Below are positions 26,977 to 35,553 of a DNA stretch of 64,000 bases, one piece after another. Origin of the DNA: JACVRM01 sp963809765 (GTDB lineage: Bacteria > Actinomycetota > Thermoleophilia > Gaiellales > Gaiellaceae); the NCBI GenBank assembly GCA_963809765.1, contig CAWEKT010000001.1, forward strand, positions 1,178,001 to 1,242,000, in the 5' to 3' direction. The notes beneath the pieces are model-generated. The model had not been told where the DNA came from. It saw only the letters and a program-made list of their open reading frames with translations, and ran no database searches. Each line of letters opens with the position of its first letter. Position 1 is the first letter of the stretch. Made by a program: the position numbers and the translations under genes.

Positions 26977-27499
26977 GCGGCAGACGCAGACTGGCGGCGA
27001 GGCGCCGGAGCTTTGTCGCCCGGCCGGTGGTGCGGTACGAGGTCGTCGGCGGGAAGGCGTCGTGCACACGCCGCTCGACGAGACCAGCCTCGCCCAGTTC
27101 CTTGAGCGCCAGCGTGAGCGCACGCGGGCTCGTTCCGAGCGCGACACGCAGCTCGCCGAAGCGGCGCTCCTCGTCCAGCGCCAGCAGCACGGGCATGCTC
27201 CACTTGCGCAAGCCGACGTCGAAGGCGCCCTGGCGCCGAAGCTCGGCAACCAGCCTCGCGCACGCCGGGGCAACAGCCCGGCCGCGCTCGGTCAGCAGGT
27301 ACTCGGGCCGCAGCGGATGTCCGTACCCCGGGTTCCGCTCAACCAGCCCCTCCGCGATCAGCGCAGCCAGCGTCTGCCTGAGCGACTCGCGGCTGAGGCC
27401 GAGGGCGCGTGCGAGCGTGACGAAACGACCCGGCGAGTCGGACAGCTCGGCGAGGACCGGGACCGCCCAGCGGTGGTGGAAGAGACGTTCTATTGACAC
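26957..27499 (-). CDS. Tandem-HxlR winged-helix regulator
   Basis: A 180-residue protein that contains two HxlR-type winged helices in one chain. The first is HHRWAVPVLAELSDSPGRF with LSRESLRQTLAALIAEGLVE; the second is LRKWSMPVLLALDEERRFGE with TSPRALTLALKELGEAGLVE. HxlR proteins are normally about 110 residues and dimerise. Only one Cys is visible (APACARL). The GTG at 27499 faces the VOC gene at 27551 across a 51-nt AT-rich gap, and the protein probably controls that gene. Confidence 0.78.
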   Translation of the reverse strand: MSIERLFHHRWAVPVLAELSDSPGRFVTLARALGLSRESLRQTLAALIAEGLVERNPGYGHPLRPEYLLTERGRAVAPACARLVAELRRQGAFDVGLRKWSMPVLLALDEERRFGELRVALGTSPRALTLALKELGEAGLVERRVHDAFPPTTSYRTTGRATKLRRLAASLRLPPTPARA

Positions 27500-27550
27500 A
27501 AAAGTAGTTGTAGTATAAAAACCTGTCCAATGCTAATCGAGGAGGACGGG
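27493..27550. promoter_or_regulatory. Divergent promoter/operator between regulator and VOC gene
   Basis: This is one of the few AT-rich patches in the window. A consensus TTGACA (27494-27499) overlaps the regulator start codon and is followed 15 nt later by TATAAA, reading towards the VOC gene. On the other strand TATACT is a candidate -10 for the regulator. A direct GTAG-TTGTAG-TA repeat lies between and may be the operator. Confidence 0.5.
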
Positions 27551-27964
27551 ATGAGCGAGCAGATCACAGCGACGAGGGGTACCACGGGCATCGAGTACGA
27601 GCCGGCCAACCTGACGATCTCGGTGAACGTCTCCGACCTGGAACGCTCGATCGCCTGGTACCGCGAGGTGCTCGGCTTCGAGGTCGAGTACCGGATGGAC
27701 GAGATCGGCTGGGCGGAGCTGACCACGCCGTTCGGCGCCGTCAACATCGGCCTGAGCCAGACCGAGGAGCAGCGCGCAGGCGGTACGGTGCCGACGTTCG
27801 GCGTCACCGACATCGAGTCAGCGCGGCGGCATGTCGAGCGGCACGGCGTCAAGACCGACGACACCTTCGACGTGCAGGGGATGGTGAAGCTGATGGGGTT
27901 CTACGACCCCGACGGCAACCCCTGGATGTTCGCCGAGACGAGCGCCACGTACCCGGGCAGCTAA
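27551..27964 (+). CDS. VOC-fold (glyoxalase-like) protein 3
   Basis: A 137-residue single-domain VOC protein with LTISVNVSDLERSIAWYREV near the N-terminus, TTPFGAVNIGL in the middle and GFYDPDGNPWMFAET at the end. The ATG at 27551 follows GAGGAGG by 6 nt; a further ATG at 27530 lacks this. It is more distant from the two VOC genes at 16-17 kb than they are from each other. It is paired divergently with a tandem-HxlR regulator, so it is probably an inducible small-molecule-modifying or binding protein. Confidence 0.83.
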   Translation: MSEQITATRGTTGIEYEPANLTISVNVSDLERSIAWYREVLGFEVEYRMDEIGWAELTTPFGAVNIGLSQTEEQRAGGTVPTFGVTDIESARRHVERHGVKTDDTFDVQGMVKLMGFYDPDGNPWMFAETSATYPGS

Positions 27965-27979
27965 CGGCCCGGCATCGGA

Positions 27980-29680
27980 TCACCAGGCGCTGAGAGGAGC
28001 CGGCGGGGCAGTCATGGCCTCAACGCCTTGCAGCTGCTTCGCGCCCAGGAACTCGGGCTCCTGTGCGTACAGGCGCTCCATCGCCTCGATCACGACGGGG
28101 CAGAACTGGGTTCCGCTGTTCGCCCGCAGCTCCTCGATCGCCTCGTCGACGCTGCGCCCGCGCCTGTACGGCCGGTCGCTCGTGAGCGCGTCGAACGCGT
28201 CCGCGACGAGTACGACGCGGGCAGGCAGCGGGATCTCGTCTCCGGCCAACCCGTCGGGGTAGCCGCGTCCGTCGATGCGCTCGTGGCTGGAGCGCGCGAC
28301 CTGCAGGACGATGGGGTGGAGGTCGACCTCCGAGAGGATGTACTCGGAGATGATCGGATGCCGCTTCATCATCTCCCACTCGCTGTCGTCCAGTGGCCCG
28401 GGCTTCTGCAGGATCGACTCGGGGATTCCGATCTTGCCGATGTCGTGGAGGAGCGCACCGACCTCGATCGCGTCGAGCTCGGTGCCCGAGAACCCGAGTC
28501 GCCGGGCGAGGGAGACCGCGACCTCGGCAACGCGTTCCGTGTGCCCACCCGTGTAGTAGTCCTTGGCCTCCATGCTCTTGGAGAGCGCGGCGATGGTGGC
28601 CACATGTGTCTTTCGGACGCGCTCGACGAGCTCAGCGCTCTCGATCGCGGTCGCGAGCTGCGGCACGATCGCGTCGCGGAGCCGGGACCAGCGCTGGTCG
28701 TCAAGGTTGCTGGAGTCGCCGAGCTCGAGGACGCCGACGATCCGGCCGCCGGCGACAAGCGGCGAGCCCGCCTGTCCCGGCTCGCGGATACGAACCTGGG
28801 CGCCGATCAGCCTGCCGAGCGCCTGCTGCGCGTACGACGTCAGCTCGCCGCGATCGTGCGCGCGCGAGGCGAGCCCGCCGGCGAACTGGAAGAGCGCGCG
28901 CAGGTCCTCGTTGTGGCTCGCGAGCTCGTCATTGGCCAGGCGGAGCTCGGTGTTCGCGCGGCGAACCTCCTCGACGCTCTGCTTCGTGCGCTCGACGTAC
29001 TGGCGGACCGAGAACATCATCATCGCGGGGGGCAGGGCGAACGCCAGCAGCCCGGTCATGCCGAGGCGCTCGTAGGCCATCGTCAGGGCGTAGGCGAGCG
29101 GCCCGGCCACCAGGTAGTAGGGGGTGAGCCAGCGGAAGCGCTCGGTCCACACGTCCAGCGGTGTGGTGCCGTCCGCCAGCGCGATGGCGACGGACAGCAA
29201 GCTGACGTTCACGACCATGTAGGCGGCGCCGGCGGCACAGGCGGCAACCACGTCGGGCATGCCCACCGACACACCGACGGAGTAGACGGACGCTCCCGCA
29301 CCCGCTGCGAGGGCGAACTGGGCGGCGTCGAAGACAGCCCGGTTGAGCTTGCCGCGGCGGACGACCATCGTGATCGCGCCCATCAGGACCGCGGTCGCCA
29401 TCGCGGCGCCGACGCCGAAGGTGAACCCGACAGCGAGGACGCCGACGCTGCCGAAGCTCGTCGCGCCGCGACCGTAGACCTCGATCGACCAGGACTGGAG
29501 CGCCATGGTCAGGGCGACAAAGGCGGCAAAGGCCAGCGGGTCTGCCTCCGCTGCTGTGATGATCGACCCGGAGTTGACGATGAGAGCCGCTGCGGCGAGG
29601 CTCGCGACGACCGAAATCAGGACGTTGGGATCCCGGCCCGCGTCGGCGGACAGCGCGGCAGGTGAGGTGGCCGGGTGCAT
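27980..29680 (-). CDS. Membrane-bound HD-GYP domain protein
   Basis: A 566-residue protein. The N-terminal 240 residues hold about six to eight hydrophobic helices, followed by a coiled-coil linker (EEVRRANTELRLANDELASH). Next comes a GAF-like segment and an HD-GYP phosphodiesterase domain with HTERVAEVA, HDIGKIGIP near residue 410, and DGRGYPDGLAGDEIP. The usual HHE motif reads SHE here. HD-GYP proteins typically hydrolyse cyclic di-GMP. The ATG is one base after the stop of the subtilase gene (TGAGATG), so the two are translationally coupled. Confidence 0.85.
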   Translation of the reverse strand: MHPATSPAALSADAGRDPNVLISVVASLAAAALIVNSGSIITAAEADPLAFAAFVALTMALQSWSIEVYGRGATSFGSVGVLAVGFTFGVGAAMATAVLMGAITMVVRRGKLNRAVFDAAQFALAAGAGASVYSVGVSVGMPDVVAACAAGAAYMVVNVSLLSVAIALADGTTPLDVWTERFRWLTPYYLVAGPLAYALTMAYERLGMTGLLAFALPPAMMMFSVRQYVERTKQSVEEVRRANTELRLANDELASHNEDLRALFQFAGGLASRAHDRGELTSYAQQALGRLIGAQVRIREPGQAGSPLVAGGRIVGVLELGDSSNLDDQRWSRLRDAIVPQLATAIESAELVERVRKTHVATIAALSKSMEAKDYYTGGHTERVAEVAVSLARRLGFSGTELDAIEVGALLHDIGKIGIPESILQKPGPLDDSEWEMMKRHPIISEYILSEVDLHPIVLQVARSSHERIDGRGYPDGLAGDEIPLPARVVLVADAFDALTSDRPYRRGRSVDEAIEELRANSGTQFCPVVIEAMERLYAQEPEFLGAKQLQGVEAMTAPPAPLSAW

Positions 29681-29681
29681 C

Positions 29682-31874
29682 TCAGTCCCAGATATCGGCC
29701 GAATTCCACTCCGATGTAGCGTTCCATGTCCCTCCCGCGGAGTTCCACGTCGTCGAGCTGTTCCAGGACGACGACGCATTCCACGAGGAGGACGCATTCC
29801 AGGACGAGGATGCGTTCCAACTCGAAGCCGCGTTCCACGAGGACGAAGCTGCGAAGCCGGCCCCGTTCCAGCTCGAGGACGCGTTCCAGGAAGAGGACGC
29901 ATTCCAGGACGACGAGGCGTTCCAGGACGAGGACGCGTTCCAAGAGGAGGATGCGTTCCAGCTCGACGAGGCCGTCCATCCGGCCGACGACGTCAGCAGG
30001 GCGGTGGCGCGGGAGTCGGCCGCCGCAGCCCGGCTCGAGTCGCCCTTGACCCGCCAGGCCGCCGCCGCCTTCTTCCAGGCCTCGATCGCGGAGGTCGCGA
30101 CGTACCCGCGCTCCCAGCGCGTCGCCGCCTGCTCCATCGCCTCGGCAGCCTTGTCGGCGATCCCGCGCACCCGCCAGGAGTTGGCGGCGAGCTCGAGCGT
30201 CACCGGCGCCCACTCGGGCAGCCCGGCGCTGACGAGTGGCGCGACCGCTGCGGTGTGCGCAGTTGCCGCGCGCTCCCACGCGGTGGCGTACGCCCACGCG
30301 CTCGCCGCGCGGTCCCAGGCAGTGGCTGCCTTCGCATGGAGCGACGAGTTGTTCCAGGCGCCCGCAGCCCGCTCCCAGGCGTCGGCCGCCTCGACCCAGC
30401 GAAGGTTCTTCTCGTACCGGCCGGCGGCACGCTCCCAGGCGACGGCGTCGATTGCGCCGGAGTTCAGCTGCGTGCTCGTGGTCGTCTGCGTCCCGCCCGT
30501 CGACCGCACGAGCCCCTGGTTCGCGAGCAGCGGCGTTCCGGTGTAGGCGAAGGCCGCACCGAGATCGAGCGCAGGCGCGTTGCTGCCGACAAGCGGCCTC
30601 GCCGTCCTGACGAGGAGCCACTTGACCTGGTCCGGCGTCCACTCGGGATGTGCCTGCAGCAGGAGCGAGACGGCTCCCGCGACCTGAGGCGCGGCGAAGG
30701 ACGTTCCGTTGATGCGGAGGTACCCCGGCTCGACCTGGTTCTCAGTCGGCGCCAGCGCCGTCAGTGTCATCGAGGCGGGGACCGGTCCGACGATGTGCCT
30801 GCCGGGGGCGACGATCTCGGGCTTCGTGAAGCCGTCCGCTGTCACACCGTGCGACGAGAAGCTCGCCAGGAGGTCGTCACTCACGCCGGCCGTGCCGGCG
30901 AGGTCCGAGCCGCCGACGGTGATGATGTAGGGGTCGTTCCCCGGCGCGTAGTAGACGCTGTTCGGCCCGGCATTGCCCGACGAGGCGACCACGACGATCC
31001 CCGAGTGCCAGACCTTCTCGACTGCGAGGGCCAGCGGGTTCGAGCGGTAGGAGCTCGGCATGGTCTCGCCCAGGGAGAGGTTCACCACCCTGATGCCGTT
31101 GGCGCGGCCGTTCACGTAGATCCAGTCGAGTGCCGCGATCACGTCGCTCGTCCGCACGCCATTCGAGGAGTTGACGTTGAACGCGAAGATCCGGGCTTCC
31201 GGCGCGATGCCGACGTAGCGGCCGTCCGCGCTCATGCCGGCTGCGACAGAGGCGACCAGCGTGCCGTGGCCGTACGTGTCGTCGAGCGAGCCGGACTGGC
31301 CGGGCAGGGGCACCTGGACGACCCGGGAGCCGAGGTCGGCGACGGGCGCGACGCCGCTGTCGATGACCGCGATGTTGGCACCGTTGCCCCGGAGGCCGGC
31401 CGACCAGGGGCCGAACGTGCCGTTGACGCCGGGGAAGAGCGTCGCCAGTCCGGGAGAGGGGAGAACCGGGGTCGAGGCCGACGTCGTGCCATCGGTGTCG
31501 AGGAAGCGGATGGGGGAGTCGAGCGCGATGCGGCGCACATGCCGCGAGCGGGCCAGGCGCGCGAGGTCGCCGGCACGCACGACGGCGCCGCGCGCCGGGA
31601 TCGTGCGCAGCCGCCGGTCGAGGACGACGTCTCCCTGGAGGGTCTCGTTCGACGGGCCACGCCCGAACACGAGCACGTGCAGCTGCCGGTCGGCGGCGAG
31701 CCGCAGGCAGCGCCCCGTGGCGGGCCGGTAGGCCCTCTTCGCGCAGGCCGCACGCGCGACCTGCGAGTCGATCTTGCTGTCGAACTGAACCGCGGCCCCC
31801 GCAGGTGCTGCAAGGGACAGAACCGTTGTGGTGGCAAGCGCAAGCAACGCACCACGAAGGTGTGAGGGCCGCAT
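29682..31874 (-). CDS. Secreted S8 subtilase with Trp-rich helical domain and SSSWNA repeats
   Basis: A 730-residue protein. Signal peptide MRPSHLRGALLALATTTVLS is followed by a subtilisin domain with the triad in VIDSG (about residue 170), YGHGT (about 198) and NGTSFAAP (about 389). Residues of about 490-640 form short helical repeats rich in AWERAA. The last 95 residues are a six-residue repeat, mostly SSSWNA, with 16 Trp at near-regular spacing and an acidic end (ADIWD). No wall anchor is seen. The tail may self-assemble or bind a surface ligand. It is coupled to the HD-GYP gene downstream. Confidence 0.85.
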   Translation of the reverse strand: MRPSHLRGALLALATTTVLSLAAPAGAAVQFDSKIDSQVARAACAKRAYRPATGRCLRLAADRQLHVLVFGRGPSNETLQGDVVLDRRLRTIPARGAVVRAGDLARLARSRHVRRIALDSPIRFLDTDGTTSASTPVLPSPGLATLFPGVNGTFGPWSAGLRGNGANIAVIDSGVAPVADLGSRVVQVPLPGQSGSLDDTYGHGTLVASVAAGMSADGRYVGIAPEARIFAFNVNSSNGVRTSDVIAALDWIYVNGRANGIRVVNLSLGETMPSSYRSNPLALAVEKVWHSGIVVVASSGNAGPNSVYYAPGNDPYIITVGGSDLAGTAGVSDDLLASFSSHGVTADGFTKPEIVAPGRHIVGPVPASMTLTALAPTENQVEPGYLRINGTSFAAPQVAGAVSLLLQAHPEWTPDQVKWLLVRTARPLVGSNAPALDLGAAFAYTGTPLLANQGLVRSTGGTQTTTSTQLNSGAIDAVAWERAAGRYEKNLRWVEAADAWERAAGAWNNSSLHAKAATAWDRAASAWAYATAWERAATAHTAAVAPLVSAGLPEWAPVTLELAANSWRVRGIADKAAEAMEQAATRWERGYVATSAIEAWKKAAAAWRVKGDSSRAAAADSRATALLTSSAGWTASSSWNASSSWNASSSWNASSSWNASSSWNASSSWNGAGFAASSSWNAASSWNASSSWNASSSWNASSSWNSSTTWNSAGGTWNATSEWNSADIWD
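29690..29990 (-). repeat. 18-bp minisatellite encoding the SSSWNA tail
   Basis: An 18-bp period (plus-strand consensus like GAGGACGCGTTCCAG) repeats about 14-16 times with drift, interrupted once by a GAGFAA-coding unit. It keeps frame throughout, which indicates selection on the peptide rather than the DNA. Confidence 0.8.
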
Positions 31875-32017
31875 GTCCCTCGTTTTCCGCGAACGGGCCG
31901 TCGGCTGCGCCCCCCGAAAGGGTTAGCGGGCAACCCCGATCGAGGGATTCATCCCGGCGCGCGGTCGAGAACGCCGTTGCTGCGCATTGCGCGACAGGAC
32001 CCGGCGAGACAGGCCGG

Positions 32018-32023
32018 TACGAT
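32018..32023 (+). promoter_or_regulatory. -10 box, leaderless layout (rnj)
   Basis: TACGAT lies 6 nt before GTG 32030; no ribosome site is present. Confidence 0.5.
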
Positions 32024-32029
32024 GCCCGC

Positions 32030-33694
32030 GTGCGGCCCGAGCCCCTGCGCGTCATCCCGCTCGGCGGCCTCGGCGAGGTCGGCAAGAACATGACCGTCTA
32101 CGAGCTCGGCGAGGACATCGTCATCGTCGACGCGGGGCTCGCATTCCCGCGTGACGAGCAGCTCGGTGTCGACCTCGTCCTGCCCGACTTCTCTTACCTC
32201 GAGGAGAACGCGAGCCGCGTGCGCGCCGTCCTGCTGACGCACGGGCACGAGGACCACGTCGGGGCACTCCCGTACCTCCTGCGCCAGGTGCCGGTGCCCG
32301 AGGTGTGGGCGACCAGACTCACCCTCGGACTGATCCAGTCGAAGCTGGACGAGCACGGCCTCCTGCGAGCCGCCGAGCTGAAGGAGGCAGAGCCCGAGGG
32401 CCCGCCGATCCAGGTCGGTGGGTTCCGAGTCGAGTGGGTGCGGATGGCGCACTCGATCCCCGACACGGTCGCGATCGTGCTCGAGACCCCGGCGGTACGA
32501 GTGGTCCACACCGGCGACTACAAGATCGACCACACGCCCGTCGACGGCATGCGCACCGACGTCGGGCGGCTGGCGGAGATCGGCAACCGCGGCGTCGACC
32601 TGGTCTTCGGAGACTCGACCAACGCCGAGCGACCGGGCGTCACGCCGTCCGAGCGCGTGGTGGGTGAGTCGTTCCGGCACCTCATCCCCGTCCGTGACGG
32701 CCGCATCTTCATCTCATCCTTCGCCAGCAACGTGCACCGGATGCAGCAGGCGATCGACGTCGCGGTCGAGGTAAACCGCAAGGTCTGCGTCATCGGCCGC
32801 TCGATGCGCAAGACCGTGAACATCGCCCGCAACCTCGGCTACATGCAGGTGCCGGACGACGTGCTCGTCCGGCCTCAGGAGCTCGACGAGCTACCGCGCG
32901 GGCGCACACTCGTCCTCTGCTCGGGCAGCCAGGGCGAGCCGCTGTCCGCGCTGACGCGAATCGCGTACAACGACCACCCGGCCGTGAACGTCGAGCGGGG
33001 CGACACGGTGATCATCTCGGCGAAGCCGATTCCGGGCAACGAGCTCCGCGTCCACGACACGATCAACGGGCTCGCACGCCTCGGAGCGGAGGTGCTCCAC
33101 GAGGAGAACGCGCTCGTCCATGCCTCAGGGCACGGCAACGCGGAGGAGCTGCGGACGGTGCTGTCGCTGCTCCGGCCCCGCTGCGTCATGCCCGCGCACG
33201 GCGAGTACCGCATGCAGGCCGCGCACGCCAGGCTCGCGGAAGAGTCGGGTGTCGACCCGCGCAACATCGTGCTCGCCGAGAACGGCACCATCGTCGAGCT
33301 GGATGCCCACGGGATCCGCACCGCCGGCCGCGTCGAGGCGGGCGTCACCTTCGTGGACGGGCTCGGCGTGGGGGACGTGCAGGACGTCGCCCTCCGTGAC
33401 CGGCGTCGACTCTCCGAGGACGGCGTGGTCATCATCGTCGCCACCCTCGCGGGCCGGAACGGCGGGGGTGTCGCCGCGCCGCCGGAGCTGATCGTCCGCG
33501 GTGTCGGCGACGACGCCGGCGCGACCGTCGAGGAGCTGCGCGACGAGGCGGAGCGGGTGCTGAACGAGCTCGTCGGCCAGCGCGTCACCGAGATCAAGCT
33601 GCTGCAGGAGCACCTGCACGACGAGGTGGGGCAGCTGCTCTACGACCGCACCGGCCGCCGCCCGATGATCCTCCCGGTCATCGTGGAGGTATAA
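32030..33694 (+). CDS. rnj: Ribonuclease J
   Basis: A 554-residue metallo-beta-lactamase/beta-CASP ribonuclease. LRVIPLGGLGEVGKNMTVYE opens the protein; HGHEDHVGALPYLL (about residue 70) is the zinc motif, and HTGDYKID, GDSTNAERPG and CVMPAHGEYRM follow. The C-terminal RNase J domain ends at VIVEV. RNase J combines 5'-3' exonuclease and endonuclease activity. The gene is usually close to dapA and ftsK in this part of the genome in actinobacteria, as here. Confidence 0.95.
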   Translation: MRPEPLRVIPLGGLGEVGKNMTVYELGEDIVIVDAGLAFPRDEQLGVDLVLPDFSYLEENASRVRAVLLTHGHEDHVGALPYLLRQVPVPEVWATRLTLGLIQSKLDEHGLLRAAELKEAEPEGPPIQVGGFRVEWVRMAHSIPDTVAIVLETPAVRVVHTGDYKIDHTPVDGMRTDVGRLAEIGNRGVDLVFGDSTNAERPGVTPSERVVGESFRHLIPVRDGRIFISSFASNVHRMQQAIDVAVEVNRKVCVIGRSMRKTVNIARNLGYMQVPDDVLVRPQELDELPRGRTLVLCSGSQGEPLSALTRIAYNDHPAVNVERGDTVIISAKPIPGNELRVHDTINGLARLGAEVLHEENALVHASGHGNAEELRTVLSLLRPRCVMPAHGEYRMQAAHARLAEESGVDPRNIVLAENGTIVELDAHGIRTAGRVEAGVTFVDGLGVGDVQDVALRDRRRLSEDGVVIIVATLAGRNGGGVAAPPELIVRGVGDDAGATVEELRDEAERVLNELVGQRVTEIKLLQEHLHDEVGQLLYDRTGRRPMILPVIVEV

Positions 33695-33708
33695 GCGCCC
33701 GACGAGAC

Positions 33709-33735
33709 GGGTCTGTCCCCGTAGGGGACTGACCC
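33709..33735. terminator. GGGTC-type palindrome between convergent genes (REP-like)
   Basis: GGGTCTGTCCCC (33709-33720) and GGGGACTGACCC (33724-33735) pair at 11 of 12 positions around a GTA loop. It lies between the rnj stop and the convergent lipoprotein gene, so it could terminate both. It resembles the arms at 25967-26015 and the half-element at 50667-50678. Confidence 0.6.
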
Positions 33736-33759
33736 AGCAGTTCGCCGCGGCGGGCACCC

Positions 33760-34318
33760 CTACGAGCTGCCGCAGCCGAGCTCCAGGGCACGCACCAGGC
33801 TCGCCGGCGGTGGAGGGAGCGGTTCGCCGGGACCCGCCTCCGAGCCGACAGCCCGGAGCGCCGCTGCCGCCCGCCGCTCCTGGGCTGCAGTCCGGGCGTA
33901 GATCTTGATTGTGCCCGTGCTTCGTGAAGAGCACGAGTGCGTCGTGTCGGACGGCCGGGACACCGCGCAGCGGCGCCCTCCGGCTGCAGCCCACGGCGCG
34001 CCGCCAGTCCGTTGCCCGGAACGGGAACGACTGCACCGAAACGGGCGCGCCGCAGCCCCCGTCCGCGGGCAGAGAGATCGTGCACTGCCCATAGGCGAAC
34101 GTTGCCGATCCGGGACGAGACGGCGCAAACTCAACGGCCGTCAACGGCAGCCCGTCGAAGCGCCGCCCGAGGAAGTAGTGCGGTCGCGGTGCCGTGGCTC
34201 GAAGCTGTCGCAGCTCCTGCGCGACGTCGTGCCCCGACGGAACGGTGACGGTGCCCTGGTCACCGGCGCAACCGGCAGCGACGAATACGGACACGAGCGC
34301 GAGGACAGCTCGGCGCAT
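33760..34318 (-). CDS. Hypothetical lipoprotein (one frame change)
   Basis: From ATG 34318 the product begins RRAVLALVSVFVAAGCAGDQ, a signal peptide with a lipobox ending in Cys. The mature part is about 165 residues and includes PHYFLGRRFDGLPLTAVEFA and GSATFAYGQCTISLPADGGC. A single-base change near 33915 must be crossed to reach GTIKIYARTAAQERRAAAAL and the end at 33760. No known domain was recognised. It is probably an anchored extracytoplasmic protein. Confidence 0.6.
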
Positions 34319-34388
34319 GTTCAGATGTTCCCGCCGGGCACCGCGACACGCAAACGAGCGGCGCGTGCACACGCGCGCTTCCTCCACC

Positions 34389-34394
34389 TAGACT
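34389..34394 (+). promoter_or_regulatory. -10 box, leaderless layout (34401 gene)
   Basis: TAGACT lies 6 nt before GTG 34401. Confidence 0.5.
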
Positions 34395-34400
34395 CAGCGT

Positions 34401-34958
34401 GTGAGCATCGTCAGCGCCAGCAGGCCCGGATGGCCCGACGTCCTGGCCCGCCACTCGACCGACACCGGCACCGGCCCGCGCGTGATCGCGCAGCTGCGAG
34501 CCTGCGAGGTGGCTGCGCTCGCCTTCTGCCGGCTGCTCGAGCGCTGGGCACGCGGCGACGCCGACCCGTGCACGCCCGGCCGCCGGCAGGCCGCACTGCG
34601 GCGAGCCGCTGAACGCGCCGAGACGGCCCTGGTCGGCCTCGAGGAGCCGCTCGGCCGCTACCTGCTGGAGCTCGAGCCGGACCAGGCGGAGGGTGCGTCC
34701 TGGTACGGCGAGCCGTCTGCTGCCGAGTTCGTCGAGTGGGAGCCGGTGCTCCAGCGCGCCGGCGTTGCCGTCTCCTCCGCGCGGGTCACGCGCGCCTACC
34801 TGGAGCTGGCGGTGTTCGTCCGCGCGCTCGAAGGTCTTGCCGCCGCGGCGGAGTGGGATGCCGTCCCGGACCGCTCGGCGCTCTGGGCCGGCCTCTTCGA
34901 CCTGCGCGAGAACCTCACCAACGGCGCCGCGCAGGACCTGCGCGCGCTGGCCGCATAG
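34401..34958 (+). CDS. Hypothetical alpha-helical protein
   Basis: A 185-residue protein, almost entirely helical by composition, with no signal peptide, membrane helix or motif I recognise. Ala, Arg, Glu and Leu dominate (for example AALRRAAERAETALVGLEEP). A Trp-rich patch (EGASWYGEPSAAEFVEWEP) sits in the middle. The GTG start is supported by the -10 box 6 nt upstream. Coding character matches its neighbours. Function unknown. Confidence 0.65.
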   Translation: MSIVSASRPGWPDVLARHSTDTGTGPRVIAQLRACEVAALAFCRLLERWARGDADPCTPGRRQAALRRAAERAETALVGLEEPLGRYLLELEPDQAEGASWYGEPSAAEFVEWEPVLQRAGVAVSSARVTRAYLELAVFVRALEGLAAAAEWDAVPDRSALWAGLFDLRENLTNGAAQDLRALAA

Positions 34959-34990
34959 CGCTGCGCTGGACGCGGGCACACCGGGCGACG

Positions 34991-34996
34991 TACCGT
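34991..34996 (+). promoter_or_regulatory. -10 box, leaderless layout (35003 gene)
   Basis: TACCGT lies 6 nt before GTG 35003. Confidence 0.5.
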
Positions 34997-35002
34997 GTCG
35001 GC

Positions 35003-35497
35003 GTGCCGCGCCTGATTCCGCTCACCGTTCTCGCGGCGCTGCTCGCGGCCGGCACGCTGGTCGGACCCGCCGGCGGTGGGCCGTCCGCGCCGAGGACCGT
35101 CCAGCTCGGGTGGAGCGAGCAGGCGCCCGCGACGGGCCCGGCGATCATGACCCTCCGCGTCGAGCGGCTCGTCATCGACGGCCAGAAGTGGCGCCTGACA
35201 GCGAGCTTCACCAACAAGTCGGGCATGAGGCTCGGGATCGAGCCTCGCTTCAAGCTCCTCATCGGCCCCACGCGTAGCTCGACAACGAACGTGATCCGCG
35301 TGGCCAAGCGATTCGTGCCCGCGATGCCAAAGAGCATCGCGCCCGGGAAGACCTGGCGCGGGACCTGGCACGGCGAGTTCGCGGGTGTGCTCAAGCCCGG
35401 CCGCTTCCTCCGCGTCGGCTTCGACCGGTTCGTGGGCGAGATCGCCCCGGGCCTGCAGGAGTTCGGCCTGATCACCGACAACGTCAAGAAGCTCTAG
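35003..35497 (+). CDS. Small secreted protein, paralogue A
   Basis: A 164-residue protein with an N-terminal signal (PRLIPLTVLAALLAAGTLVG). The mature domain has LGWSEQAP, MTLRVERLVIDGQKWRLTAS, FTNKSGMRLGIEPRFKLL and PGKTWRGTWHGEFAG. It looks like a small beta-sandwich, of the sort that measures or decorates extracytoplasmic surfaces. The next gene is clearly its tandem paralogue. Function unknown. Confidence 0.7.
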   Translation: MPRLIPLTVLAALLAAGTLVGPAGGGPSAPRTVQLGWSEQAPATGPAIMTLRVERLVIDGQKWRLTASFTNKSGMRLGIEPRFKLLIGPTRSSTTNVIRVAKRFVPAMPKSIAPGKTWRGTWHGEFAGVLKPGRFLRVGFDRFVGEIAPGLQEFGLITDNVKKL

Positions 35498-35540
35498 CTC
35501 GGGCCCCGGCGGCCGCCTCGACACGGCAACTCCCGAGGCG

Positions 35541-35546
35541 TACGCT
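35541..35546 (+). promoter_or_regulatory. -10 box, leaderless layout (35554 gene)
   Basis: TACGCT lies 7 nt before ATG 35554, so the second paralogue has its own promoter. Confidence 0.5.
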
Positions 35547-35553
35547 CGGCGGC

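Noticed and set aside
29662..30546. Plus-strand open frame with AFQDED-type acidic repeats
   Set aside because: It is the antisense reading of the 18-bp repeat coding the SSSWNA tail. The subtilase has signal peptide, catalytic triad and start signals; this frame has none.
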